NCBI RefSeq assembly: GCF_003574675.1
Contig: NZ_QOAZ01000011.1
Span: forward strand, 1 to 64,000
DNA: 64,000 nt
Direction: 5' to 3'
From: Azohydromonas sediminis
GTDB taxonomy: Bacteria; Pseudomonadota; Gammaproteobacteria; Burkholderiales; Burkholderiaceae_C
A program made the position numbers and the translations under genes. The number at the start of each line of letters is the position of its first letter. The stretch's first letter is position 1. The notes beneath the pieces were generated by a model. That model was not told the origin of the DNA and searched no databases. It saw only the letters and a program-made list of their open reading frames with translations. Shown one piece after another: positions 35,403 to 43,614 of the stretch.

Positions 35403-36491
35403 TCAGCGTACCGAGTCGCCGGCGGTGGCGGGGATGGCGGCCGGCGCGGCATCGAGCGCGGCCGGGCGCGACGGGCCGGGCTCGTCGCCTTCGGCGACGT
35501 CGGTCAGCAGCGCGGCGGCCGACTTGACCAGCGGCCACGCGAGCGTCGCGCCGGTGCCGTCGATGCTGTCCATGCCCAGCTCGAGCAGCGCGCTCGCGTG
35601 GAACACGCCCAGCGCGTGGTCGAGGTTCTGGCGGCCGTGGCTGCGGCAGAACACGCAGTAGTCGGTGACCGGCGCTGCGATGCGCTGCGCGACGCGCAGC
35701 GCCGCGCAGGCCGCCATGCCGTCGACGAGCAGCAGCTGGCGCTTGGCGGCCACCGCGAGCATCAGGCCGGCGAGCATCGCGATCTCGAAGCCCCCGAACG
35801 CGGCCAGCACCTCGACCGGCTCGGCGACGCCGCGGTGGCGCCCCTGCGCACTCTGCGCGACGAGCAGCAGCTGCGCCAGCGTGGCCTCCGTCATCGTCGG
35901 GCCGGCCCACAGCAGGTGACGCAGCGGCACCTGCGAAAGGCGCGCGAGCACCAGCGCGGCACTGACGTCGGCGCCCACGCCGAGGCCGGCGCACAACGCG
36001 ACGTTGCCTGGCATCGCCTCGGCGATCTCCATGCCGGCGCGGATCGCCGCGTGCGCCTGCTCGAGGCTCATCGCCGCGTGCACGCGCGCGTTGCGCGTGC
36101 CGTGCGCGATCTTGCGCACCAGCAGCAGCTCGTGCGCCGGCAGCGGGTCGGCGACGCCGGCGTCGACGACCGTCAGCGCGATGCCCTGCTGGCGCGCGAA
36201 CACCGTCAGCGGCGAGCGCGCGTGCAGCACCTGCAGCACCTGGTCGCGCGTGCTGCGCCCGGCCTCGGCGATGCCGTCGACGGCCAGCCCGTGATCGCTC
36301 GCGAACAGCAGCACCTGCGGGTCGCGCAGCCGCGGCTTGAGCGTGTTCTGGATCAGGCCGAGGCGCACCGCCAGCGGCTCGAGCTCGCCGAAGCTGCCGC
36401 ACGTCAGGCTGCGCTTGTGCAGCTTGTCGAGCAGTGCGCGTTCGAGCAGCGGGTTCGACGTCGGGGCGACGAGCGAGCGCGAGGCGGACAT
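35403..36491 (-). CDS. cobT: nicotinate-nucleotide-dimethylbenzimidazole phosphoribosyltransferase
   Basis: 362 aa, the family length. It makes alpha-ribazole phosphate for the lower ligand of cobalamin. Blocks seen: FASDHGLAVDGI, TVVDAGVADPL, IAHGTRNARVHAAMS, ALCAGLGVGADVSAALVLA, LAAFGGFEIAMLAGLMLAVAAK, and near the C-terminus ALGVFHASALLELGMDSIDGTGA with the catalytic Glu region. No other cobalamin gene is in the window. It starts 33 nt after ilvA on the same strand but has its own -10-like box overlapping the gap. Confidence 0.96.
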   Translation of the reverse strand: MSASRSLVAPTSNPLLERALLDKLHKRSLTCGSFGELEPLAVRLGLIQNTLKPRLRDPQVLLFASDHGLAVDGIAEAGRSTRDQVLQVLHARSPLTVFARQQGIALTVVDAGVADPLPAHELLLVRKIAHGTRNARVHAAMSLEQAHAAIRAGMEIAEAMPGNVALCAGLGVGADVSAALVLARLSQVPLRHLLWAGPTMTEATLAQLLLVAQSAQGRHRGVAEPVEVLAAFGGFEIAMLAGLMLAVAAKRQLLLVDGMAACAALRVAQRIAAPVTDYCVFCRSHGRQNLDHALGVFHASALLELGMDSIDGTGATLAWPLVKSAAALLTDVAEGDEPGPSRPAALDAAPAAIPATAGDSVR

Positions 36492-36497
36492 GGCCCC

Positions 36498-36503
36498 AGT
36501 GTA
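36498..36503 (-). promoter_or_regulatory. -10-like box immediately before cobT
   Basis: On the minus strand TACACT ends 6 nt before the cobT ATG, placing transcription start at the start codon. No good -35 and no Shine-Dalgarno sequence are seen. Confidence 0.35.
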
Positions 36504-36524
36504 TGCGCGCCCCCGCGCGACGCG

Positions 36525-38096
36525 TCAGCGCAGGAACAGGCGGTACACCGGGTTGTCGGTCTCGTCGACGTAGGGGTAGCCCAGCGTGTCGAGGAACTGC
36601 CGCAGCGCGCGGCGGTCGCCGCGCGGCACCTGGATGCCGACCAGGATGCGGCCGTAGTCGGCGCCCTGGTTGCGGTAGTGGAACAGGCTGATGTTCCAGC
36701 CCGGGTGCATCGCCGCGAGGAACTTCATCAGCGCGCCGGGCCGCTCGGGGAACACGAAGCGGAACAGCCGCTCGTCGCGGGCGAGTTCCGAACGGCCGCC
36801 GACCATGTGGCGCACGTGCAGCTTGGCCAGCTCGTCGTCGGTGAGGTTGACGGTCGGGAATCCGTGGCGCTCGAAGTTCGCCGCGATGCGCGCCGCCTCG
36901 CCGCGCTCGTGCGTCGCGACGCCGACGAACACGTGCGCGACCTTTGCGTCACTGATGCGGTAGTTGAACTCGGTCACGTTGCGCGGGCCCACCAGCGCGC
37001 AGAAGCGCTTGAACGAGCCGCGCTCCTCGGGGATCGTCACCGCGAACAGCGCCTCGCGCTGCTCGCCGACCTCGGCGCGCTCGGCGACGAAGCGCAGGCG
37101 GTCGAAGTTCATGTTCGCGCCGCAGGTGATCGCCACCAGCGTCTGGTCCCGCGCGCCGGTGGCCTCGACGTACTGCTTGATCGCCGCCACGCCCAGCGCC
37201 CCGGCCGGCTCCATGATGCTGCGCGTGTCCTCGAACACGTCCTTGATCGCGGCGCACACCGCGTCGGTGTCGACGACGACGTAGTCGTCGACGAGCGCGC
37301 GCGCGAGGCGGAACGTCTCCTCGCCGACCATCTTGACCGCGGTGCCGTCGGAGAACAGCCCGACGTCGTGCAGCGCGACGCGCTTGCCGGCGCGCACCGA
37401 GCGCAGCATCGCGTCGGAGTCGCGCATCTGCACGCCGATGACGCGCACCTCGGGGCGCACCGCCTTGATGTACGCCGCCACGCCCGAGACCAGCCCGCCG
37501 CCGCCGATGGCGACGAACACGGCGTCGATCGGCCCCGGGTGCTGGCGCAGGATCTCCATGCCGATCGTGCCCTGGCCGGCGATCACGTCGGGGTCGTCGA
37601 ACGGATGCACGAAGGTCAGGCCGCGCTCGCGCTCGATCTCGAGTGCGCGCGCATAGGCGTCGGAGTAGCTGTCGCCGTGCAGCACGACGTGGCCGCCGAG
37701 CGCGCGCACCGCGTCGATCTTGAGCTGCGGCGTCGTCACCGGCATCACGATTTCGGCGCGGCAGCCCAGCCGCTTGGCCGCGAGCGCGACGCCCTGCGCG
37801 TGGTTGCCGGCCGACGCGCAGATCACGCCGCGCGCGAGCTGTTCGGGTGCCAGGTGCGCCATCTTGTTGTACGCGCCGCGCAGCTTGAAGCTGAACACCG
37901 GCTGCTGGTCCTCGCGCTTGAGCAGCACCGTGTTGCGCAGCCGCTTCGACAGCGACCGCGCCGGCTCCAGCGGCGACTCGATCGCGACGTCGTAGACCTT
38001 GGCCGTGAGGATGCGGCGCAGGTAGTCGGGGGCGGTTTTGGACGCGCGGCGCGGTGCGCGCGGCGCTCGGTCGGCTCGGGGGCGGGCACCAGCCAT
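36525..38096 (-). CDS. ilvA: threonine ammonia-lyase, biosynthetic
   Basis: 523 aa. A PLP domain (about residues 24-340) is followed by two ACT-like regulatory domains. The PLP lysine is Lys71 in SFKLRGAYN; the phosphate-binding loop is GGGGLVSGVA; the substrate loop is SAGNHAQGVAL. The regulatory part (FAVTIPEERGSFKRFC and FVFPERPGALMKFLAAMHPGWNISLFHYRNQG) fits the isoleucine-inhibited enzyme of isoleucine synthesis. The start ATG at 38096 is chosen because the first 20 residues are already poorly conserved and the upstream extension runs into the small-RNA terminator. Confidence 0.96.
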   Translation of the reverse strand: MAGARPRADRAPRAPRRASKTAPDYLRRILTAKVYDVAIESPLEPARSLSKRLRNTVLLKREDQQPVFSFKLRGAYNKMAHLAPEQLARGVICASAGNHAQGVALAAKRLGCRAEIVMPVTTPQLKIDAVRALGGHVVLHGDSYSDAYARALEIERERGLTFVHPFDDPDVIAGQGTIGMEILRQHPGPIDAVFVAIGGGGLVSGVAAYIKAVRPEVRVIGVQMRDSDAMLRSVRAGKRVALHDVGLFSDGTAVKMVGEETFRLARALVDDYVVVDTDAVCAAIKDVFEDTRSIMEPAGALGVAAIKQYVEATGARDQTLVAITCGANMNFDRLRFVAERAEVGEQREALFAVTIPEERGSFKRFCALVGPRNVTEFNYRISDAKVAHVFVGVATHERGEAARIAANFERHGFPTVNLTDDELAKLHVRHMVGGRSELARDERLFRFVFPERPGALMKFLAAMHPGWNISLFHYRNQGADYGRILVGIQVPRGDRRALRQFLDTLGYPYVDETDNPVYRLFLR

Positions 38097-38123
38097 GGCG
38101 TGGGCGAATCGGTGGGGGCGGCG

Positions 38124-38129
38124 ATGATA
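38124..38129 (-). promoter_or_regulatory. putative ilvA promoter downstream of the small RNA
   Basis: TATCAT on the minus strand lies 27 nt before the ilvA ATG and just after the T-run of the small-RNA terminator. The -35 would fall in that T-rich run (TTTGTC). ilvA could thus be transcribed independently of the upstream RNA. Confidence 0.4.
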
Positions 38130-38148
38130 GCCGCCGCTCCGGCGCGAC

Positions 38149-38264
38149 AAAAAAAGAGCCCGGGGCTCGCGCCCCGGGCCCGAACCACCATTGAAGGAGG
38201 TGGAGGAGACAACCGGTGGTCGGCGTCGCGCAGCCTGCGAGGCTTGATCGCTCGTCCAAACCTT
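38149..38264 (-). ncRNA. small RNA with anti-Shine-Dalgarno loop and intrinsic terminator, upstream of ilvA
   Basis: Predicted 116-nt RNA. It contains a 5' hairpin (AGCCT/AGGCT), then ACCACC (38220-38215) pairing with GGTGGT (38189-38184). The enclosed loop carries the CU-rich stretch at 38209-38193, which includes CTCCTCC and ACCTCCTT, the complement of Shine-Dalgarno sequences. It ends with a 9-bp GC stem (38179-38171 with 38166-38158), a GCGA tetraloop and TCTTTTTTT. There is no reading frame. The layout recalls anti-SD loop RNAs of Proteobacteria and the betaproteobacterial toxic small RNA family in Rfam; membership needs a covariance search. An alternative reading is an ilvA leader/attenuator. 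Confidence 0.75.
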
Positions 38265-38270
38265 GGTGGT

Positions 38271-38299
38271 AGTCTAGCGCGAGCGATGTTGCGCTGCAA
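38271..38299 (-). promoter_or_regulatory. sigma70 promoter of the anti-SD small RNA
   Basis: On the minus strand TTGCAG (38299-38294), a 17-nt spacer and TAGACT (38276-38271) form one of the best promoters in the window. Predicted start near 38264. Confidence 0.7.
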
Positions 38300-38407
38300 T
38301 ATGCCCATGGCGCCATCGTTGGAGTGACCACTCCAGACGCCCGTCGCCGCAGTGCACAATGCCACGCTTTCGCAACACCGGCACCGTCGTGGTGCAGGAG
38401 CGCACGC

Positions 38408-38833
38408 ATGGAATGCACGGTTCAGTGGCTCGCCGACAGCGGCATGGCCTTCGTCGCCGAGACGGGCAGCGGCCACCTGCTCGCGATGGACGGCGCCCCC
38501 GACGGCGGCGGGCGCAACCTGGCGCCGCGGCCGATGGAGACGCTGCTCGCCGGCGCCGGCGGCTGCACGGCCTACGACGTCGTGCTGATCCTCAAGCGCG
38601 GCCGCCACGACGTGCGCGGCTGCCAGGTGAAGATGAGCGCCGAGCGCGCCGCCGCCGACCCCAAGGTGTTCACGCGCATCGCGCTGCACTTCGTCGTGCG
38701 CGGCAAGGGGCTGCCCGCGGCGGCCGTCGAGCGTGCGATCGCGCTGTCGCACGAGAAGTACTGCTCGGCCACCGCGATGCTGGCCAAGACGGCCGAGATC
38801 GTGACCAGCTTCGAGATCGTCGAGACGGCCTGA
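38408..38833 (+). CDS. OsmC-family protein (peroxidase-like)
   Basis: 141 aa. The two family cysteines are present: Cys53 in AGAGGCTAYDVV and Cys119 in HEKYCSATAML, which reduce organic hydroperoxides in Ohr/OsmC enzymes. The sequence FTRIALHFVVRGKGLPAAAVERAIALS is more like the YhfA subgroup than Ohr. The ATG at 38408 has GCAGGAGC upstream. Convergent with coq7, single gene. Its upstream region also holds the divergent small-RNA promoter. Confidence 0.88.
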   Translation: MECTVQWLADSGMAFVAETGSGHLLAMDGAPDGGGRNLAPRPMETLLAGAGGCTAYDVVLILKRGRHDVRGCQVKMSAERAAADPKVFTRIALHFVVRGKGLPAAAVERAIALSHEKYCSATAMLAKTAEIVTSFEIVETA

Positions 38834-38870
38834 ACGACGCGAGCGGCATCCGACGCCGCTGCACGCCGCG

Positions 38871-39497
38871 TCAGACGCGGTGCGCCGTGACCGTCATCAC
38901 CTTCGCCGCGACGCGCATCAGCAGCCGCACCGGCAGCGGCAGCTCGGCGCCGCCGGCGGCCAGCGCGTCGGCGGCGTGGCGCGCCTCGTCGACCATCATC
39001 TGCTCGACGATCGCGCGCGACGCGGTGTCGCGCGCGGGCAGGCGCTCGAGGTGCCCGGCCAGGTGCTGCTCGACCTGGCGCTCGGTCTCGACGACGAAGC
39101 CCAGGCTCACGCGGTCGCCGAAGCGCCCGGCCAGCAGGCCGATGCCGAACGCGCCGGCGTACCACAGCGGGTTGAGCCGGCTCGCGTGGTCGCCGAGTTC
39201 GTCCAGCCGCTGCTGCGTCCACGCGAGGTGGTCGGTCTCCTCGCGCGCCGCGCGCTGCATCTGCGCGCGCAGCGCGGGCGAGCGCGCGGTCAGCGCCTGC
39301 GCCTGGTACAGCGCCTGCGCGCAGACCTCGCCGACGTGGTTCACGCGCATCAGCGCGCCGGCGAGTTCGCGCTCGTCGGCGTCGAGTTCGGGTGCCGCAG
39401 CGCCCGCCGCGGGCGCCGGGCGCGACGCGTGCACGCGCCCGAAGAGGGTGCGCAATCCGTTGTCGGCGGCCACCAGCAAGGCGTCGGCGAAGCTCAT
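38871..39497 (-). CDS. coq7: 2-polyprenyl-3-methyl-6-methoxy-1,4-benzoquinone monooxygenase (Coq7)
   Basis: 208 aa. A di-iron hydroxylase of ubiquinone synthesis. Ligand motifs are seen as [14 protein letters not shown] (first Glu), [11 protein letters not shown] (Glu...His) and later [10 protein letters not shown] and [10 protein letters not shown] hydrophobic segment [15 protein letters not shown] lies mid-protein. The family is found in Alpha-, Beta- and some Gammaproteobacteria where it replaces UbiF. Single gene. Confidence 0.95.
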   Translation of the reverse strand: MSFADALLVAADNGLRTLFGRVHASRPAPAAGAAAPELDADERELAGALMRVNHVGEVCAQALYQAQALTARSPALRAQMQRAAREETDHLAWTQQRLDELGDHASRLNPLWYAGAFGIGLLAGRFGDRVSLGFVVETERQVEQHLAGHLERLPARDTASRAIVEQMMVDEARHAADALAAGGAELPLPVRLLMRVAAKVMTVTAHRV

Positions 39498-39755
39498 GCC
39501 CCCGAGCATAGCCGATCGCCGCGGCGTGACACGGTTCACAGTCGAAAGAAGCGAGCGCATGCTCACATGTAAGTGCGTTGTATCACTGCAACAAAGTCGG
39601 GCTGCTTCACGGTTCCCCGCTAGCGCGCGGGCGAACCCGTCTGGTGCAATACGCCCCGACTTCCCGTTGCGGAGGTTACGCAGATCGACCCCGCTGCGCA
39701 GGCGGGCATCGTTCCCCGAACCGGGACTTCCCCCGTTCAACCCTGGAGATAGGTA

Positions 39756-40889
39756 ATGAAGAAATCCCTGATTGCCCTGGCCGCAGCGCTGGTCGCGGGC
39801 GGCGCGTTCGCGCAGTCGTCGGTTACGCTGTACGGCGTCGTCGACATCGGCTACGGCGGCAAGAGCTGGAAAGACGACACGGTCGGCGACTCGAAGACGC
39901 TCGGCATCCAGGACGGCGCCATCGCCGGCAGCCGCTTCGGCTTCCGCGGCACCGAAGACCTGGGCGGCGGCCTGAAGGCCAGCTTCGTGATCGAGCAGGG
40001 CTTCAGCCCGACCAGCCAGCAGCTGACGAACCAGCGCACGTCGACGTCGGGCCACCAGATCGACACCAACCTGAACTGGAGCCTGACGGGCCGCTCGTCG
40101 ACCAGTCTGAACCGCCAGTCGTTCGTCGCGCTGAGCGGTGGCTTCGGTGAAGTGCGCCTCGGCTACCAGTACACGGTCGGCTACGAGATGTCGACGCTGG
40201 CCGGCTACAACATCGGCTCGGAAGGCGTGCACGGTGCCGACACCTCGCGCACCTACGGTCTGGCGGCCATCGGTGGCGGGCGTGCCAACGGCATCAGCTA
40301 CATCTCGCCGAAGATCGCCGGCGGCCTGACGCTGCGCCTGCAGTACGGCGCGGGCGCCAACCAGAACGAGTACGGCAGCGACCTCGAAGGCTACAAGGAC
40401 GAGAAGCGCTTCGGCGTGATGGCGCAATGGGCCTCGGGCCCGCTGAGCGTCGGCGTCGGCTACACGCAGTACAAGACCGACACCGAGGCCGGTACGGCGG
40501 CGACCCCGATCTTCGCCACCGCCGACACGTCGCCGACCGCCAAGCTGACGCAGATCGGCGCCAGCTACGACTTCGGCATCGCGCGCGTGGCCGGCACCTA
40601 CAACATGGGTGAAGACGCCAGCGACAACGACCTGAAGGCCTGGCAAGTCGGTGTGCGCGTGCCGTTCGGCGCCGCCGCCGTGCTGGCCACGTACGGGCAG
40701 GGCAACACCGAAAACACCGCCGGCACCAAGATCAGCGACCACACCCAGTGGCAGCTCGGCGCGACGTACAGCCTGAGCAAGCGCACGACGGCGTACGTCT
40801 ACTACGGTGTCACCGAGGACGACGGCACGAACACCAGCGCGATCGACAAGAAGACGAACTGGATCGCTGGCGTCATCCACACGTTCTGA
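39756..40889 (+). CDS. outer-membrane trimeric porin (Gram-negative porin, betaproteobacterial type)
   Basis: 377 aa. A signal peptide of about 20 residues ends GGAFAQ and the mature protein begins [13 protein letters not shown], the start of Burkholderiales general porins. Sixteen-strand barrel features are visible: [43 protein letters not shown], alternating beta segments, and a C-terminal Phe (AGVIHTF) for Bam recognition. AT-richer codon use in places and a strong terminator fit high expression. The 258-nt upstream region has no gene and no confident promoter; GGAGA precedes the ATG. Confidence 0.96.
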   Translation: MKKSLIALAAALVAGGAFAQSSVTLYGVVDIGYGGKSWKDDTVGDSKTLGIQDGAIAGSRFGFRGTEDLGGGLKASFVIEQGFSPTSQQLTNQRTSTSGHQIDTNLNWSLTGRSSTSLNRQSFVALSGGFGEVRLGYQYTVGYEMSTLAGYNIGSEGVHGADTSRTYGLAAIGGGRANGISYISPKIAGGLTLRLQYGAGANQNEYGSDLEGYKDEKRFGVMAQWASGPLSVGVGYTQYKTDTEAGTAATPIFATADTSPTAKLTQIGASYDFGIARVAGTYNMGEDASDNDLKAWQVGVRVPFGAAAVLATYGQGNTENTAGTKISDHTQWQLGATYSLSKRTTAYVYYGVTEDDGTNTSAIDKKTNWIAGVIHTF

Positions 40890-40933
40890 TTGGGGCGCTG
40901 ACCACCGCGTCAGCTACCCAAGTTCGATCTGGG

Positions 40934-40967
40934 AACCCGCCGTGCACCGCACGGCGGGTTTTTTCTT
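40934..40967 (+). terminator. rho-independent terminator of the porin gene
   Basis: AACCCGCCGTGC and GCACGGCGGGTT form a perfect 12-bp stem with a 3-nt loop, followed by TTTTCTT. It lies 45 nt after the porin stop. Confidence 0.93.
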
Positions 40968-41000
40968 GCCCGCCTCGCGCGGCTCCCGCCTACGGCGCCC

Positions 41001-41006
41001 GACAAT
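41001..41006 (+). promoter_or_regulatory. -10-like box before the TPR/GT41 gene
   Basis: GACAAT ends 7 nt before the GTG at 41014, predicting a leaderless or almost leaderless mRNA. It lies after the porin terminator. Confidence 0.35.
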
Positions 41007-41013
41007 CGCCGCT

Positions 41014-43194
41014 GTGAACCGCCGTCCGTCCCCCCCCTTCTCGCCCATCGGCTGGCAAGCGGCGCGCCTGCGTGTGCTGTTCGAACAGGCGCTGCAGTGC
41101 CACCAGCGCGGCCAGCTGGCGCAGGCCGCGCAGCTCTATGCGCAGATGCTGAGCCTGCAGCCCGACCACGTCGACGCGCTGCACCTGAGCGGCGTCGCCG
41201 CCGCGCAGGCCGGCGAGCCGCAGCGTGCGATCGGCTTCTTCGAGCGCGTGCTGCGCCGCGATCCGGGCCACGTTGCCGCGCACAACAACCTGGGCAACGC
41301 GCTGCTCGCGCTCGACCGCCTCGACGAGGCGCTGGCCAGCTACGAGCGCGCATTGGCGCTGCAGCCGGACCACGCCGACGCGCTGTACAACCGCGGCAAC
41401 GTGCTCAAGCGCCTCGACCGGCCGCGCGAGGCGCTGGGCAGCTACGACCGTGCCCTGGCGCTGCGGCCGGACTGGGCCGCAGCCTACGGCAACCGTGGCA
41501 TCGTGCACCACGTGTTGCGCCACTTCGACGCCGCATGGGCCGACTACAGCCGCGCCATCGCACTGAACTCGCGTCTGGCCGAACCGTTCTACAACCGTGG
41601 CCGGCTGCTGGTCGACCGCCGGCGCTTCGCTGAGGCGCTGCGCGACCTCGACCAGGCCGTGATGCTCAAACCGGATTACGCGGACGCGCACGAGCAGCGT
41701 GCGCACGTGCTGCGCGAGCTCAAGCGACTCGAGGAGGCCCTGCAGGCCTATCGTCGCGCGGCGCAACTGGAGCCCGACAACGGAAGTTTCCTTGCCACCT
41801 GGCTCGGCGCGCGCATGATGACGTGCGACTGGGCGGGTTGGGCGGCAGATGTGGGGCGGCTGGTGGACATGGTGCAGGCCGGCGTCGAGGAGGGGCCGAC
41901 GCCGTTCTCGCTGCTGTCCATGATCGACCGACCGGAAGTTCATCAGCGCGCCGCACGTGCGTGGATCGCATCGCGGCAGTTCCCGGCAGCGGTGTGCGCG
42001 GCCATGCAGGAGCCGCAGCTGCGACCGAGGAAGATCCGCATCGGCTACTACTCGGCCGACTTCCACGACCACGCGACGATGTTCCTGATGGCGCGGCTGT
42101 TCGAGGTGCACGACCGGCAGCGCTTCGAGTTCACCGCGTTCTCGTTCGGTCCCGAGTCGGACGGCGCGATGCGCCAGCGGCTGGTGGCCGCCGTCGACCG
42201 TTTCGTCGACGTGCGCGAGCGCACCGACGACGAGGTCGTCGCGCTGTCGCGCGAACTGGGCATCGACATCGCCGTCGACCTCAAGGGTGCGACGGGCGGC
42301 GAGCGCATCGGCATCTTCGCCGGGCGGCCGGCGCCGGTGCAGGTGCAGTACCTCGGCTACCCCGGCACGATGGGGGCCCCGTTCATCGACTACGTCGTCG
42401 CCGACGCCACCGTGATTCCGCCGCCCGAGCGGGTCTGGTACGACGAGAAGGTCGTGTGGCTGCCGCACAGCTACCAGGTCAACGACCCGACGCGCGCGAT
42501 CGCCGAGGCGACGCCGACGCGCGAAGCGGTGGGCCTGCCGGCCGAGGGCTTCGTGTTCTGCTGCTTCAACAACAACTACAAGATCGTGCCGGCGGTGTTC
42601 GACGTGTGGATGCGCATCCTGCAGCGCGTGCCGGCCAGCGTGCTGTGGCTGCTCGAGGACAACGCGCTCGCGGCGGCGAACCTGAAGCGCGAGGCCGCGG
42701 CGCGCGGCGTCGACCCGCAGCGCCTCGTGTTCGCGCCGCGCGCGCCGCTGCCCGAGCACCTCGCGCGCCACCGGCTGGCCGACCTGTTCCTCGACACCGC
42801 GCCGTACAACGCGCACACGACCGCCAGCGACGCGCTGTGGGGCGGTGTGCCGCTGCTGACCTGCATGGGCCGCTCGTTCGCCAGCCGCGTCGGCGCGAGC
42901 CTGCTGCGCGCGGTGGGCCTGCCCGAACTCGTCACCGAGAACTGGGCCGACTACGAGGCGCTGGCGGTGGCGCTGGCCACCGAACGCCGCGGCGAGCTCG
43001 ACGCGCTGCGTGCGCGGCTGGCGGCGAACCGTCTGAGCGCGCCACTGTTCGACGCCGAGCGGTTCGCGCGCCACCTCGAGGCGGCCTACGTCGCGATGGT
43101 CGAGCGGCACCGCGCCGGTTTGCCTGCGGTGCACCTGAAGGTTCACGACGACGCCACCGTGGTGGTTGCCGACGAAGCCGAAGGCACCCACTGA
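41014..43194 (+). CDS. TPR-repeat protein with SPINDLY/GT41 (O-GlcNAc transferase-like) domain
   Basis: 726 aa. The first 290 or so residues hold about eight tetratricopeptide repeats, for example HNNLGNALLALDRLDEALASYERALALQPDHADALYNRG. Residues from about 360 onward form a GT41-type catalytic domain: RIGYYSADFHDHATMFLMARLFEVHD, AVDLKGATGGERIGIFAGRPAPVQVQYLGYPGTMG, and the UDP-site region FLDTAPYNAHTTASDALWGGVPLLTCMG. Such enzymes transfer a sugar to proteins or act in surface polysaccharide synthesis. The GTG at 41014 is the first usable start after the porin terminator. Target proteins unknown; neighbours give no partner. Confidence 0.9.
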   Translation: MNRRPSPPFSPIGWQAARLRVLFEQALQCHQRGQLAQAAQLYAQMLSLQPDHVDALHLSGVAAAQAGEPQRAIGFFERVLRRDPGHVAAHNNLGNALLALDRLDEALASYERALALQPDHADALYNRGNVLKRLDRPREALGSYDRALALRPDWAAAYGNRGIVHHVLRHFDAAWADYSRAIALNSRLAEPFYNRGRLLVDRRRFAEALRDLDQAVMLKPDYADAHEQRAHVLRELKRLEEALQAYRRAAQLEPDNGSFLATWLGARMMTCDWAGWAADVGRLVDMVQAGVEEGPTPFSLLSMIDRPEVHQRAARAWIASRQFPAAVCAAMQEPQLRPRKIRIGYYSADFHDHATMFLMARLFEVHDRQRFEFTAFSFGPESDGAMRQRLVAAVDRFVDVRERTDDEVVALSRELGIDIAVDLKGATGGERIGIFAGRPAPVQVQYLGYPGTMGAPFIDYVVADATVIPPPERVWYDEKVVWLPHSYQVNDPTRAIAEATPTREAVGLPAEGFVFCCFNNNYKIVPAVFDVWMRILQRVPASVLWLLEDNALAAANLKREAAARGVDPQRLVFAPRAPLPEHLARHRLADLFLDTAPYNAHTTASDALWGGVPLLTCMGRSFASRVGASLLRAVGLPELVTENWADYEALAVALATERRGELDALRARLAANRLSAPLFDAERFARHLEAAYVAMVERHRAGLPAVHLKVHDDATVVVADEAEGTH

Positions 43195-43308
43195 CGCGCC
43201 GGCGGCCGCGCGCAAGACGGGTGTGCACCGCGCAACCGGGATGACCCGCGTTCACACGCGGCACGCCCGTTGCAACACTCGGGTATCGACCCCATTCGAG
43301 GTATCGAC

Positions 43309-43558
43309 ATGGTGCAGTTTCGGCGCCTTTGCGCGGGCGTCATGTTCTGGGCAGGCGCGACGCTCGCGGCCGCATCGAGAAGGACACCGACTCGGCGATG
43401 CACGACGCTCTGATCGAGTCGGCGCTGCGGCTCGGCCACCGGGACGTCTCCCACATCCTGCGGCACGACCCGGCGATCGCCTGGGCGGTGAAGGCCAGCC
43501 TGAGTTCGTGCACCGCGCGGACCATGGCATCGACATGCGGCTCGTGAAGGTTCCCTGA
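43309..43558 (+). pseudogene. frameshifted small secreted-protein gene (degraded)
   Basis: An ATG at 43309 with GAGGTATCGAC upstream opens a frame that begins as a signal peptide (VQFRRLCAGVMFWAGATLAAA) but stops after 34 codons. A second frame continues from about 43380 with IEKDTDSAMHDALIESALRLGHRDVSHILRHDPAIAWAVKASL. A third ends with FVHRADHGIDMRLVKVP before a stop at 43556-43558. The three pieces in order look like one gene of about 80 codons with two frameshifts. Not recognised; a random arrangement cannot be excluded. Confidence 0.4.
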
Positions 43559-43599
43559 GGCCCGAAGGCCGGCCCGCCGCTGCGCGCCTGCAGGCGCGC

Positions 43600-43605
43600 T
43601 ACAGT
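43600..43605 (+). promoter_or_regulatory. -10-like box before the peptide ABC operon
   Basis: TACAGT ends 9 nt before the ATG at 43615. No Shine-Dalgarno sequence is present in between. Confidence 0.35.
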
Positions 43606-43614
43606 CCGCCCCCG

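Noticed and set aside
36492-36524. Cobalamin riboswitch before cobT
   Set aside because: Only 33 nt separate cobT from ilvA, far too short for the roughly 200-nt element, and no B12-box was seen.
35037-38327. Frame of 1096 codons on the plus strand across cobT and ilvA
   Set aside because: It runs antisense through two well-supported genes and through the small RNA; only GC-driven absence of stops.
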